50,097 nt of DNA from CAKSQF01 sp964568425 (GCA_964568425.1 CAZMPO010000014.1:1-50097), one strand, 5' to 3'. Shown: positions 24,670-33,178, numbered from the stretch's first letter. Made by a program: numbers and translations. The notes: a model not told the origin generated them from the letters alone.

Positions 24670-25095
24670 TTAATCTACGACGGTAACGCCCATGCTGCGA
24701 GCGGTACCCTTGACCATGCTGATCGCAGATTCAAGAGATGCTGCGTTCAGGTCGGGCATTTTGGTCTGTGCGATCTCGGTAACCTGAGCCATTGTCAGCT
24801 GAGCGACCTTGGTCTTGTTAGGTGTTGCCGAGCCCGACTCGATGCCTGCCGCCTTCTTGATAAGAACGGGCACGGGGGGAGTCTTGACGATGAATGTGAA
24901 AGAGTGGTCTGCGTAAACCGTGATGATGACCGGAACGATCAGACCGATCTGAGCCTTGGTTCTTTCGTTGAACTCCTTAACGAAGTTCGGGATCGAAACA
25001 CCGTGCTGACCCAGTGCAGGACCGACGGGAGGTCCGGGAAGTGCCTTACCTGCCGCGATCTGGAGCTTGATATAGCCTGTAATTTTCTTTGCCAT
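24670..25095 (-). CDS. rplK: 50S ribosomal protein L11
   Basis: A 141-aa protein, the canonical length, forming the GTPase-associated centre with 23S rRNA. The N-terminus AKKITGYIKLQIAAGKALPG continues with PPVGPALGQHGVSI and a C-terminal half ending KGTARSMGVTVVD, all typical. ATG 25095 has a GGAGG site; the longer open frame from 25158 is not conserved. It follows nusG after 151 bp, long enough to hold a leader or an internal promoter, though none is clear. Confidence 0.97.
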   Translation of the reverse strand: MAKKITGYIKLQIAAGKALPGPPVGPALGQHGVSIPNFVKEFNERTKAQIGLIVPVIITVYADHSFTFIVKTPPVPVLIKKAAGIESGSATPNKTKVAQLTMAQVTEIAQTKMPDLNAASLESAISMVKGTARSMGVTVVD

Positions 25096-25246
25096 AATAA
25101 AAATACCTCCGAAGTGGTTATAAATACGGAAGAACTCAAAAATTTTTCTTCCTCCCACTTATTTGCGAGACGCGCTTTGATGAGGTGCGCGCCCGACTTT
25201 GTCAAAAGAGCCTCAAATTTTCAAATTGGCGATCGGCTCTTTAAGA

Positions 25247-25783
25247 TCAAACCTCAAAAAGTGTAACGTTGTCGGCATCTTCCTCGACAGGTGTTTCTCT
25301 GCCGAAGATCGACGCAACAAGGTGCACTCTCTTCTTGTCGGCCTCGATCATTTCGACCTTGCCGGTGAATCCGCTGAGCGGACCCGATTTTATCGTTACG
25401 ATATCCCCAACGCCGTATGCTTGACGTGCAGGAAGCGCAACGCCGAGTGACTTTACCTCCGCATCGGACAGCGGCGTCGGGTTGGATCCCGGTCCTACAA
25501 ATCCGGTAACGCCCGTAATGTTGCGGACGATATGCCAGGTGAAATCGTTCATCACCATCTTGATAAAGACATAACTCGGATAGACCTTGGTCTCGACCTC
25601 GCGAGCTGACTCGCCCTCGCCGACCGTCTCTGTCACCGTCGGGATCCTGATCTCATAGATCAGCTCCTGAAGCGATCTGTTCTCGACGATCTTTTCAAGG
25701 TTGGTCTTGACCTTGTTTTCGTATCCCGAATAGGTATGCGCGACATACCAATGGATACCGTCAATGTAAACATTTGCGTCCAT
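25247..25783 (-). CDS. nusG: Transcription termination/antitermination factor NusG
   Basis: A 178-aa protein that binds the RNA polymerase clamp, modulates pausing and links to ribosomes or Rho. The NGN domain is seen in WYVAHTYSGYENKVKTNLEK (near 12-31) and YPSYVFIKMVMNDFTWHIVR (near 69-88), followed by the KOW motif VGDIVTIKSGPLSGFTGKV (near 125-143). Placed between secE and rplK as in most bacteria. Confidence 0.97.
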   Translation of the reverse strand: MDANVYIDGIHWYVAHTYSGYENKVKTNLEKIVENRSLQELIYEIRIPTVTETVGEGESAREVETKVYPSYVFIKMVMNDFTWHIVRNITGVTGFVGPGSNPTPLSDAEVKSLGVALPARQAYGVGDIVTIKSGPLSGFTGKVEMIEADKKRVHLVASIFGRETPVEEDADNVTLFEV

Positions 25784-25851
25784 AATCAGCCTCTGCCTTC
25801 TTATAGATTATGCGATCGTGCGTTTCGTGGTATCCGTTTGCCGTCTACCGA

Positions 25852-26112
25852 TCAGCCGATCAGTGAAAGCAGTGCGGAAAATCCCCAGTTTACGCCGAAT
25901 ATGACCGCCGAGAAAATGACCAGCGCGATGATAGTCCAAACACTGCTGTTTATGGTATCATGTTTGCTGTACCATGTGATCTTTTTAAGCTCGCTCTTCA
26001 GATCTTTGAAAAACTTGCCGATCTTGTGGCTTTTCTCTTTTTTCTCTTTCTTCGGCTTTGCCGCTTTTTTCTCGACCTTTTCGGTCTTTGCGTTCTTCAT
26101 CTCTTCTGCCAT
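25852..26112 (-). CDS. secE: Preprotein translocase subunit SecE
   Basis: An 86-aa protein, single-spanning type. Residues 1-30 are a Lys/Glu/Ala-rich extension (KTEKVEKKAAKPKKEKKEKS), then the conserved amphipathic helix KIGKFFKDLKSELKKITW (about 31-48) that packs on SecY, then one TM segment (about 57-80). It clamps SecY in the secretion channel. GGGGGA site; the stop of rpmG lies 12 bp upstream. Confidence 0.93.
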   Translation of the reverse strand: MAEEMKNAKTEKVEKKAAKPKKEKKEKSHKIGKFFKDLKSELKKITWYSKHDTINSSVWTIIALVIFSAVIFGVNWGFSALLSLIG

Positions 26113-26124
26113 AACAAATCCCCC

Positions 26125-26274
26125 TTATTTAGATTCCTTATGCAGAGTATGCTTTCTGCAAAAACGGCAATACTTATTCATTTCAAGTCTGTCGGGGTCG
26201 TTCTTCTTGTTTTTCTTGGTATTGTAGTTTCTCTGCTTGCATTCGCTGCAGACAAGTGTGATCTTTACTCTCAA
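26125..26274 (-). CDS. rpmG: 50S ribosomal protein L33 (TTG start, zinc-binding type)
   Basis: A 49-aa protein too short for most ORF screens. Read from TTG 26274 it begins RVKITLVCSECKQRNYN after the initiator and ends YCRFCRKHTLHKESK, matching L33. Four cysteines in two CxxC pairs (about residues 9 and 12, and 37 and 40) mark the zinc-binding (C+) form. AGGAGG at 26288-26283 is 8 nt from the TTG; an upstream GTG overlaps that site and cannot be the start. It heads the rpmG-secE-nusG-rplK-rplA operon. Confidence 0.93.
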   Translation of the reverse strand: MRVKITLVCSECKQRNYNTKKNKKNDPDRLEMNKYCRFCRKHTLHKESK

Positions 26275-26408
26275 TTTCGGCACCTCCTGAAATATTTGAA
26301 GCGATCACTCGCCTCAGTGTCTACCTCCCTCTAACAAAAAGGGGCATACGGTCTTTCGTCGGGCTTTTTTGGGCACGCCGACAAAACCCTCCCTGCAGAG
26401 GTAGAGTT

Positions 26409-26437
26409 ATTTTACCACAAAAGTGTCCTTTTGTCAA
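26409..26437 (-). promoter_or_regulatory. Sigma-A promoter of the rpmG-secE-nusG-rplK-rplA operon
   Basis: On the minus strand TTGACA (26437-26432), 17-nt spacer, TAAAAT (26414-26409). The leader to the TTG start is about 130 nt, long for a plain mRNA, and includes a GTCGG...CCGAC hairpin (about 26361-26385). Confidence 0.87.
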
Positions 26438-26487
26438 TAGGCTTTTTAATATTTTTTTGTATTTTAGCGTAAAATCTTCAAAAACTA

Positions 26488-26516
26488 TTGCAGTTTTGCA
26501 ATTTATGTGGTATAAT
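26488..26516 (+). promoter_or_regulatory. Sigma-A promoter of the glycosyltransferase gene
   Basis: TTGCAG (26488-26493), 17-nt spacer, TATAAT (26511-26516), about 30 nt before the ATG. Divergent from the ribosomal operon promoter. Confidence 0.8.
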
Positions 26517-26545
26517 TAAGCAAGCTAAATGAAGGAGACACACTC

Positions 26546-27649
26546 ATGAGGGTACTTATTCTGACGATAACCGCCGGTCAGGGTCACAACACCTGTGCGA
26601 AGGTGCTTGGCGAAATCTTTACCGAGATGGGCGTCGAGAACCGCGTCGTCGACACCTACGAATACATAAGCAAGCTTTTGAAGGATACTTTTTCCGAGGG
26701 ATATCTGCTTGCGCTGAAGACCAGATCGCTTTACGCAAAGGGCTACAGCATGCTCGAACGCAGGGACGCGAGCGAGCACTCGGCTATGCGCACGATAAAC
26801 AAGCCGATCGCGAAAAAGCTGATGAAATATATTGAAGATTATGCCCCGGATGCGATAGTTTATACACATGTATTGGTCGGTTTGGTGCTGAACATCCTGA
26901 GGGCATCGGGAAGCATCGATTGCAAGACCTACGGCATCGTTACCGATTTCACCATGCATCCCTATTGGGAGGAATGTCTGCTCACCGACAAGCTGATCCT
27001 GCCGAACCATCTGCTTTCCGAAAAAGCGAAGGCAAAGGGATTCAAGCGGTCGCAAATAATGGGGCTTGGCATTCCGATATCCGAAAAGTTCGGAGATGTC
27101 GGCGACAAGGAGGCGGCAAGAAAGAATTTGGGACTTGACCCGACGCAGAAGACCGTGCTTTTGATGGGCGGCAGCATGGGCTACGGCAACATGGCAAGCA
27201 TCGTGAAGTCGCTTGACGACTCGTCGCTCGATTTTCAGATAATCTCGGTCTGCGGCAACAATGCGGACATGAAAAAAGAGATCGACAGTCTCGGAATGCG
27301 CAAAAAACTGCTCTCGCTCGGGTACTGCAAATGCGTTGACAAGCTGATGGACGCCGCCGACTGCATCATAACCAAGCCGGGCGGACTGACATCGTCCGAG
27401 GCACTGGCAAAAAGACTGCCGATGATAATCGCAAACCCGATCCCGGGTCAGGAGGAGCGCAACACCGAATTTCTGCTAAACTGCGGTGCCGCCATCCGCT
27501 CGTCCGAATTTCAGCCGATCAACGAGACGATCCACCTGCTTCTCGAAAGCAAGACCCGCCTTTCGACCATGCACACAGCCATCGACGAGATCCGCCGTCC
27601 TCACGCCGCAATGGAGCTTTGCGAATTGGTAATTGCGGAAGGAAAATGA
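26546..27649 (+). CDS. MGDG-synthase-like (GT28-type) lipid glycosyltransferase
   Basis: A 367-aa GT-B enzyme similar to MGDG synthases and UgtP-type diacylglycerol glucosyltransferases, which add a sugar from a UDP-sugar to diacylglycerol on the inner membrane face and supply lipoteichoic-acid anchors. N-terminal lipid-acceptor domain: LTITAGQGHNTCAKVL (the G-x-GH motif, residues 6-21) and TDFTMHPYW near 133-141. C-terminal donor domain: LLMGGSMGYGNM near 209-220 and the UDP-binding ITKPGGLTSSEALAK near 271-285. Monocistronic with its own promoter. Confidence 0.88.
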   Translation: MRVLILTITAGQGHNTCAKVLGEIFTEMGVENRVVDTYEYISKLLKDTFSEGYLLALKTRSLYAKGYSMLERRDASEHSAMRTINKPIAKKLMKYIEDYAPDAIVYTHVLVGLVLNILRASGSIDCKTYGIVTDFTMHPYWEECLLTDKLILPNHLLSEKAKAKGFKRSQIMGLGIPISEKFGDVGDKEAARKNLGLDPTQKTVLLMGGSMGYGNMASIVKSLDDSSLDFQIISVCGNNADMKKEIDSLGMRKKLLSLGYCKCVDKLMDAADCIITKPGGLTSSEALAKRLPMIIANPIPGQEERNTEFLLNCGAAIRSSEFQPINETIHLLLESKTRLSTMHTAIDEIRRPHAAMELCELVIAEGK

Positions 27650-27705
27650 ATATAGTTTTTATTCCATCGCCGATATGCCGATATGTTATATCTGCACCTG
27701 CGCTC

Positions 27706-27830
27706 GCATGAAGCATTCCGCAAGCGGAATGTGAAGCGAAGCGCGCGCTCCCGATTTCGTGAGCCGAAGGCTCGCTTCATAGGGCGAAGCCCTGCTTCAT
27801 TTTTCATGCGCCGACAGGCGCGCTTCATTT
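27706..27830. repeat. Chain of small hairpins each joined to a GCTTCAT/ATGAAGC linker
   Basis: Four compact hairpins follow one another: ATTCCGCAAGCGGAAT, GAGCCGAAGGCTC, AGGGCGAAGCCCT and GCGCCGACAGGCGC. The last three are each followed by GCTTCAT, and the first is flanked by ATGAAGC and GTGAAGC. Linkers are conserved while stems differ in sequence but keep pairing. The chain lies between the glycosyltransferase stop and the tRNA-Gly terminator. Confidence 0.7.
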
Positions 27831-27873
27831 CCAAAACAAAAACGCACCCCTGTCGGGTGCGTTTTTGTTTTGG
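27831..27873 (-). terminator. Terminator of tRNA-Gly (bidirectional stem)
   Basis: A 19-bp perfect inverted repeat (27831-27849 with 27855-27873) centred on CTGTC has a GC core and TTTTTG flanks on both strands. It overlaps the encoded CCA end of the tRNA and may also end the glycosyltransferase transcript. Confidence 0.85.
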
Positions 27874-27946
27874 AGCGGATTACGGGGCTCGAACCCGCCA
27901 CCTCCACCTTGGCAAGGTGGCGCTCTACCAAATGAGCTAAATCCGC
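27871..27946 (-). tRNA. tRNA-Gly (anticodon GCC)
   Basis: On the minus strand the acceptor GCGGATT pairs with AATCCGC, the D-arm GCTC/GAGC is normal, the anticodon arm CACCT-TGCCA-AGGTG presents GCC, and the T-arm GCGGG-TTCGAGC-CCCGT follows (one G-U pair at its base). The 3' CCA is encoded (27873-27871). Length 76 nt. It stands alone. Confidence 0.95.
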
Positions 27947-28084
27947 AGATATTTGCTGTATTGATATTATATCAGCTTTTTTCGCATTTGTCAAGATATT
28001 TTCGCAAAAAAATCCAAAATGTATCGATATTTTTTTCGCATATCGAAAAATATTGAATGTATTGTTAAAATACGGCGGTGCTTA

Positions 28085-28113
28085 TTGACAATCAGCGAAA
28101 AATGGTGTAAAAT
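28085..28113 (+). promoter_or_regulatory. Sigma-A promoter of the envelope operon
   Basis: TTGACA (28085-28090), 17-nt spacer, TAAAAT (28108-28113). The start site near 28120 falls after the in-frame ATG at 28119, so translation begins at ATG 28173. Confidence 0.85.
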
Positions 28114-28172
28114 ATATAATGTATAGATTTACGATCAAGGATGTATCGGCGCTCTGCCGAGAAGGAGCTGTA

Positions 28173-28961
28173 ATGGCTTGGAATTATAAGAAACTCAAAT
28201 ATACAAAGGGTGCGGCAAGGATCTGTTTATCTCTGCTCTCCCTCACGATCGCGGCGGCATTTCTCTGCACTGCACCGTCGATCGCCGCGCCCGAGGTGCA
28301 AAAGATGCTGATCGCCTCCGAAAAGCTTGACATAATGGGAAGTCCCGACCTCTCGGGGGGTGCGATATCCTCGCTTTCCGGCGGCGAGGCGGTGAGCGTT
28401 TCGAAGCACTCGGACGGTGTCTACTGCGTCTACTCGGGCGGCTCGGTGATCGGCTACTGTTCGGCAAACGGTTTGGTCGGGATCGATTCGGTCATTTACA
28501 GATATGTTCCCTACAAATTGGAGACCGACGCATCGGGCAAGGTGCTCGTGAGCGATCTTGTCGATCTTGACTACTACATATACGAAACCGACAGCAGGCT
28601 CGTTAACGGCGGAGACGGTGTGACGCTTGTCCAGCGCGCGACGCTCGAAAAGCTTGAGGCGGCGGCAAGCAAGATCGACGGCAAGTACACACTGCGCATC
28701 GTTTCGGCATACGCGCCGTCCTCTGCCGATCCCGGGCTCGGCGTTCCGTCGAACACGGGTGCACTCATAACTCTGTCGGTCAGGCAGGGCGACATTGAAT
28801 GGTCGCTTGCCGATCTTCCGCAGGTGGCGTCCGCGATGGTCGCCGCAGGATTTTCGATAGTCGACGGGGCTGACAACACCTTCTGCGACGACGGATACAC
28901 CGCCTATCTCGGCGTTGACTACGATCTGTCGAACCTTCCGATATTTGTCTTAAGAGGCTGA
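28173..28961 (+). CDS. Exported SH3-like protein with a degenerate VanX/M15-like domain
   Basis: A 262-aa protein. Signal peptide or anchor at about residues 14-38. Residues about 48-105 look like a bacterial SH3 domain (KLDIMGSPDLSGGAISSLSG start, GVYCVYSGGSVIGYCSANGL end). Residues about 125-262 follow the VanX (D-Ala-D-Ala dipeptidase, M15D) plan: VDLDYYIYETDSRLVNG, then LRIVSAYAP and LGVPSNTGALITLSV. The expected Arg of the YRP motif is A181, and the zinc-ligand His and Asp of the SxHxxGxAxD motif are S and T, so hydrolase activity is unlikely. ATG 28173 has GAAGGAG. First gene of an operon with the RCC1 chimera and CotH genes. The domain calls are inference. Confidence 0.6.
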   Translation: MAWNYKKLKYTKGAARICLSLLSLTIAAAFLCTAPSIAAPEVQKMLIASEKLDIMGSPDLSGGAISSLSGGEAVSVSKHSDGVYCVYSGGSVIGYCSANGLVGIDSVIYRYVPYKLETDASGKVLVSDLVDLDYYIYETDSRLVNGGDGVTLVQRATLEKLEAAASKIDGKYTLRIVSAYAPSSADPGLGVPSNTGALITLSVRQGDIEWSLADLPQVASAMVAAGFSIVDGADNTFCDDGYTAYLGVDYDLSNLPIFVLRG

Positions 28962-28983
28962 TGCCGCGAAAAGAGAGGTTAAT

Positions 28984-31515
28984 ATGACCGATAACATTGA
29001 AAAAAACGATAAAAACGAAGAAATAAACGACGAAGAAACAAACGACATCGATGGTCTTGACGACATATTAAGCGCGATTGCCGATCTTTCGGATGACGAC
29101 GAGCCGCAAGGCGAGGGCGACGAGCCGCAAGGCGAGGACGACGAGAGTGAAGAGGTCGAAGAAGTCAAAGAGATCGAAAAGATCGAAAAGGTCGAAAAGC
29201 CCGAAAAGACCCACGATCATGAAAAGGTCGAGAAACGCTCAAAGAGCGATATCATATACAAGGTCGAGGATCTCGTGTCGCTTCGTTGTCCGCTGATCAT
29301 AAAAAGGGCGACGATGACGCTCGACGGCGATGTTCCGGTACTCGATATCAAGCTCGAATATCCCGAGAATGCGACCGAGCGGCAATCGGTGCGGCAGATA
29401 GCGATACTTCTGCGCATAATCGACGAGGACGGTCAGCCCATCCCGACATCGGACGGGGGTGACTCGCTCGTTCGCGGAATTAAATTTGACGGTGACGGAC
29501 TGTCGATCGGCGAATCGATCGAGCTTGACATCAGATCGACTCTTGCGCCGACTGACAAAGTACCGAGTGTCCCCGAGCTGTCGATAACCTCCGCCGTATT
29601 TGACGACGGCAGGGTGGTCGATTATCTGCACGGTGAATTTTTCGTCCGTCCCGCGCCGCCGACACCGCTCTCGAAGGTATTCAGATCCGAAACGGTAGGC
29701 GAAATAAAGGACAAATTCGGTCAAAGTGCCGAATATCTGCCCGAGGAGCTTTCGCCGATCGTCTGGAGATGCACCTGCGGCGAGATCTGTCAGGACGAGG
29801 TCTGTCCTGCCTGCTCGCTTGCTCGCACCGACGTCTTTGCCTATTTCGGCGACACTGCGACCATGCTGTCCCCGAACAAAAAGATAAAGAAGATCCTGCT
29901 CTACTCGCTGATCGGACTTGGCGCGCTTATTTTGATCGAGCTTTGCATATTCGGCATCATACTCGGCATCAGGAATGCGGCAAGCGACAATGATGTGACA
30001 ACGACCCCTCCGGTGACAACGACGACGCCCGCGACCGTGGTCTCGGACGACCCGACCGAGCTCGCAAAAGCATACATGAAGCTCGGCAACTACCGTTCCG
30101 CGCTCGACATCGCAAAAGCAAGCTCGCTTTCCGAGGAATTTATAAAGTCAGTACTCACCGAGGCGGTGGACTTCCACGGCGCGAAGGGCGAATATGACGA
30201 TGCGCTCTATTTTGCCGAGCAGATCGAGGGCTACGATCTCGTTCCGCTCTGCACCAAGGCGTATGACGCGGCACTTGTCTCGGGTGATTACGAGCGAGCA
30301 TGGGAGCTTGCGACTAAGCTTGGCGATGACGCGAAAAAGAACGATGCCGCCGATAGTGCGATCGGTGCGGCGATACGCGAAAACGATTTTGACAAAGCAA
30401 TGCAGTTGGCACTCGCAAGGCGCGCCGAGAAGGTCGACAGCGTGGCGACGGAGGCGATCAAATATTATTCAAATCTCGGCGATTTCGAGCGTGCGCTCAC
30501 CTTTGCCGCAAAGGCAAGCGGAGCGGAGCGGCTTGCGGTCGAGATCAAGACGGATGCGGCAAAATATTATCTCTCGATCGGCGATTTTGACCGCGCGATC
30601 GTTTACGCCGAATCGGTCGGAGATGCCGATCTGATAAAGAACACGGTCGAGGGGCTGTCGATTGCGGCACTGAGAAAGAACATGCCTGCATATTTCTCAT
30701 ATCTTTCGGCGGACAAAAAGCGTGAGGCTCTGGCAGAGCGTGTCGCATACGGCAGGTATCTTGCCGTGATCCTCGAGGACGGTTCGGTAAGCTACGGCGC
30801 GGGGCAGTCCTACACCCCCGACGAGGGCGTGCAGGTAGTCTCGGTATCGGTCGGTGACGCGCACACGGTCATTCTCTTGTCAAACGGCAAGGTCATGGCG
30901 TTCGGCTCCGATCTGTACGGTCAATGCGATGTATCGGGCTGGAAGAACATTGTTGCGATCTCGGCAGGCGCAAATCACACTGTCGGGCTGACCGCCGACG
31001 GCAAGGTCGTCGCGGTCGGCAGAAACAATTCGGGGCAGACAGCCGTGTCCTCGATCAAATCGGCAGTCATGATCTCGGCAGGCGGCAGGCACACGCTTGC
31101 GCTGACCTCGAGCGGCAAAGTCATCGCCTGCGGAGACGACGGTGACGGGCAGTGCTCGACCGGATTTTGGACAGACATCCGCTCCATATCGGCAGGCGAC
31201 ATTCACAGTGTCGGACTGACCGCCGACGGCAAGGTCATCGCGGTCGGATGTGACCTCACGGGCAGATGCGATGTCGGCTCGCTCTCGGATATCGTTTCGA
31301 TATCGGCAGGAAAAAGCACGACTGTCTGCGTAAGATCGGACGGCAGTGTTGTCGCTCTCGGCGGTGTCATCGGCAAAGGCGACATCGACACCTCGGGCAT
31401 CGGCGATGTTGTCAGGGTATATGCAGGCGATTTCGGGTTTGTCGCGCAAAAATCGGACGGCAAGCTGATATCGGCAGGCTACGGTGCGCCCGATGTCTCG
31501 AGATACGACCGATAA
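28984..31515 (+). CDS. Membrane chimera: acidic tail, zinc ribbon, TM helix, TPR-like repeats and RCC1-like propeller
   Basis: An 843-aa protein of unusual build. Residues 1-90 are very acidic with Glu/Lys heptad-like repeats; 92-225 form a beta-rich domain; 258-280 hold a zinc-ribbon-like cluster (C263, C265, C269, C274, C277); 304-330 are one TM helix; 338-355 a Thr/Pro linker; 356-580 seven or so TPR/Sel1-like helical hairpins of the type LGNYRSALDIAKAS; 588-843 an RCC1-like propeller with repeating VSVGDAHTVILLSNGKVMAF and ISAGANHTVGLTADGKVVAV units. No signal peptide is present, so the N-terminal 300 residues are probably cytoplasmic and the repeats external. Nothing identifies its ligand. 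It sits 22 bp after the SH3 gene and 19 bp before the CotH gene. Confidence 0.85.
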   Translation: MTDNIEKNDKNEEINDEETNDIDGLDDILSAIADLSDDDEPQGEGDEPQGEDDESEEVEEVKEIEKIEKVEKPEKTHDHEKVEKRSKSDIIYKVEDLVSLRCPLIIKRATMTLDGDVPVLDIKLEYPENATERQSVRQIAILLRIIDEDGQPIPTSDGGDSLVRGIKFDGDGLSIGESIELDIRSTLAPTDKVPSVPELSITSAVFDDGRVVDYLHGEFFVRPAPPTPLSKVFRSETVGEIKDKFGQSAEYLPEELSPIVWRCTCGEICQDEVCPACSLARTDVFAYFGDTATMLSPNKKIKKILLYSLIGLGALILIELCIFGIILGIRNAASDNDVTTTPPVTTTTPATVVSDDPTELAKAYMKLGNYRSALDIAKASSLSEEFIKSVLTEAVDFHGAKGEYDDALYFAEQIEGYDLVPLCTKAYDAALVSGDYERAWELATKLGDDAKKNDAADSAIGAAIRENDFDKAMQLALARRAEKVDSVATEAIKYYSNLGDFERALTFAAKASGAERLAVEIKTDAAKYYLSIGDFDRAIVYAESVGDADLIKNTVEGLSIAALRKNMPAYFSYLSADKKREALAERVAYGRYLAVILEDGSVSYGAGQSYTPDEGVQVVSVSVGDAHTVILLSNGKVMAFGSDLYGQCDVSGWKNIVAISAGANHTVGLTADGKVVAVGRNNSGQTAVSSIKSAVMISAGGRHTLALTSSGKVIACGDDGDGQCSTGFWTDIRSISAGDIHSVGLTADGKVIAVGCDLTGRCDVGSLSDIVSISAGKSTTVCVRSDGSVVALGGVIGKGDIDTSGIGDVVRVYAGDFGFVAQKSDGKLISAGYGAPDVSRYDR

Positions 31516-31534
31516 GCCAAGGAAAACACAAAAA

Positions 31535-32968
31535 ATGCAAATTGCAAACACGAAGAAGATAAACAAGATAAAAATGATAAAAAAAACGGTGCCGGTCATC
31601 ATCCTCGCCATTTCATGTCTGCTCACCTCATGCAAAGCCCCGATCGCGGACGCACAAACGACCGCCTCGGACGCCACGGGTGCGACATCGCCCGCGACCG
31701 ACACGGTCAACGCGACAGGCGAGAACGATCCGACGATCGGTTACAAGGCATGGCAGACCTTCCCCGACGAGATGCCGACACTGGAGATCCGCACGCAAGG
31801 CTCTCTTGCGATCACGTCAAAGACCGATTATCTTACCGCAAGCGTCTCTCTTGACGAGCCGCTCGGCAGATACGACTTTGATCGGCTTGCGGCAAAGATA
31901 CGCTGCAGGGGGAACTGGTCGTATTACGGCACGGGCTTTGACAAAAAAGCGTACCGCCTGAAATTTGACAAAAAGATCAATCTTCTCGGCGCAGGCAGAG
32001 GGGCGGACAAGGATTGGGTGCTGCTTGCGAACTATGTTGACCACAGCCTCCTCCGCAACGCCTGCGGACTTGCGGCGGCGCGAGTTTTTGATAGTATCGA
32101 CTATGTCTCGCCGTCCGCGTGGGTGCGGCTTATCATAAACGGCGAGGATCGCGGAGTCTATCAGCTCTGCGCGCAGAGCGAGATCGGCAAGTGGCGGATC
32201 GACATACGAGAAGATGCGCGCGAGCTTGACGGCAACTACCTGATCGAGCTTGACAGCCGTGCCGCAAAGCAGGGCAAAAAGGAAAATATTGAATATTTCA
32301 CCTCGGGCGGACGGAGCTTTGTTATCAAGAACGACGAATATCACGAGGGTGCGGCTCTTTTCTTAAAGGACTATTTTAACCGCGCCTTTGCCGCGCTTAA
32401 AAGTGGCGATCGGTCGGTGATCGAGGAATATTTCGAGCTTGAGTCCTTTGCGCAGATGTATATACTTCAAGAATTTGTCAAAAATCCCGATGTCGGATGG
32501 TCATCGTTTTTCATTGTCAAGCACGCAGGCGGCAAGCTGAGCCTCACCTGCCCGTGGGATCTCGACCTCGCATTCGGCAACTATATCGCCTACAACTGCA
32601 GATATTCGTCGGGGCTGTTCGTCGGAAACGACGGATACGCCGATTCGGACAACGCAAATCCATTTTTCACATCGCTCTGCTCGCTTGATTTCTTTATGAG
32701 CGATTATGTCAGCGTCGCGTGGGATAAATACGGACAGGCGATGGTCGATGCCGCGCTTTGCGAGATGGATCGTGTGCTTGCCGCCTACAAGGACGAATTT
32801 TCGGCAAATTTCGACATTTGGAAGCTTCAAGGAACGAGCGTATATCCCTGCCCCGATTCAGTCGCGACCCTGCCCGATCTTGACAGCTCGATAGAGGCAC
32901 TTAGGACATGGATCAACGAGCGGTCGGCATGGATGGAAAAATATTTCGCCAAATCAAGTAGTACATGA
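31535..32968 (+). CDS. CotH-like kinase lipoprotein
   Basis: A 477-aa protein of the CotH kinase family (PF08757), which includes the Bacillus spore-coat kinase CotH. A signal peptide ends in the lipobox LLTSC (C33), so it should be tethered outside the membrane. Family blocks: IRCRGNWSYYGTGFDKKAYR then LKFDKK with the ATP-binding Lys region (about 120-150), DWVLLANYVDHSLLRN (about 160-175), GNYLIELD (about 230), and the metal-binding TCPWDLDLAFGN (about 335-346). ATG 31535 has an AAGGA site; the ORF opens earlier at 31484 inside the previous gene. It ends the three-gene operon and may phosphorylate its partners; that is an inference. Confidence 0.88.
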   Translation: MQIANTKKINKIKMIKKTVPVIILAISCLLTSCKAPIADAQTTASDATGATSPATDTVNATGENDPTIGYKAWQTFPDEMPTLEIRTQGSLAITSKTDYLTASVSLDEPLGRYDFDRLAAKIRCRGNWSYYGTGFDKKAYRLKFDKKINLLGAGRGADKDWVLLANYVDHSLLRNACGLAAARVFDSIDYVSPSAWVRLIINGEDRGVYQLCAQSEIGKWRIDIREDARELDGNYLIELDSRAAKQGKKENIEYFTSGGRSFVIKNDEYHEGAALFLKDYFNRAFAALKSGDRSVIEEYFELESFAQMYILQEFVKNPDVGWSSFFIVKHAGGKLSLTCPWDLDLAFGNYIAYNCRYSSGLFVGNDGYADSDNANPFFTSLCSLDFFMSDYVSVAWDKYGQAMVDAALCEMDRVLAAYKDEFSANFDIWKLQGTSVYPCPDSVATLPDLDSSIEALRTWINERSAWMEKYFAKSSST

Positions 32969-33045
32969 CTTTATAACTGACCGATTGTAAAAATCGAATA
33001 TATGAAATATCGGACATTAAAATTAAATAATCATGTCTGCTCCAT

Positions 33046-33081
33046 CCTCGTAGGGCGGGAGCAAGCCCCCGCCCTACGAGG
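33046..33081. repeat. Compact MITE-like element: the two termini fused in one palindrome
   Basis: CCTCGTAGGGCGGG (33046-33059) pairs perfectly with CCCGCCCTACGAGG (33068-33081) around 8 nt (AGCAAGCC). It is the outer ends of the MITE-like element without the inner segment, and could work as a terminator-like hairpin after the CotH gene. Confidence 0.7.
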
Positions 33082-33178
33082 TTCATACGAACTTCATTGA
33101 CCGATCGCCGACATTTTATTAAACCCAACATTTTCAATCGGCTGCAACCCCATAACTGAAAGGAAAAAACAACAAAAC

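Noticed and set aside
26125..26283. GTG at 26283-26281 as the L33 start
   Set aside because: It overlaps the AGGAGG site itself; TTG 26274 gives the 49-aa length and N-terminus expected of L33.
27683..28056. Short plus-strand frames over the tRNA-Gly region
   Set aside because: They run through the hairpin chain, terminator and tRNA; composition is set by those repeats.
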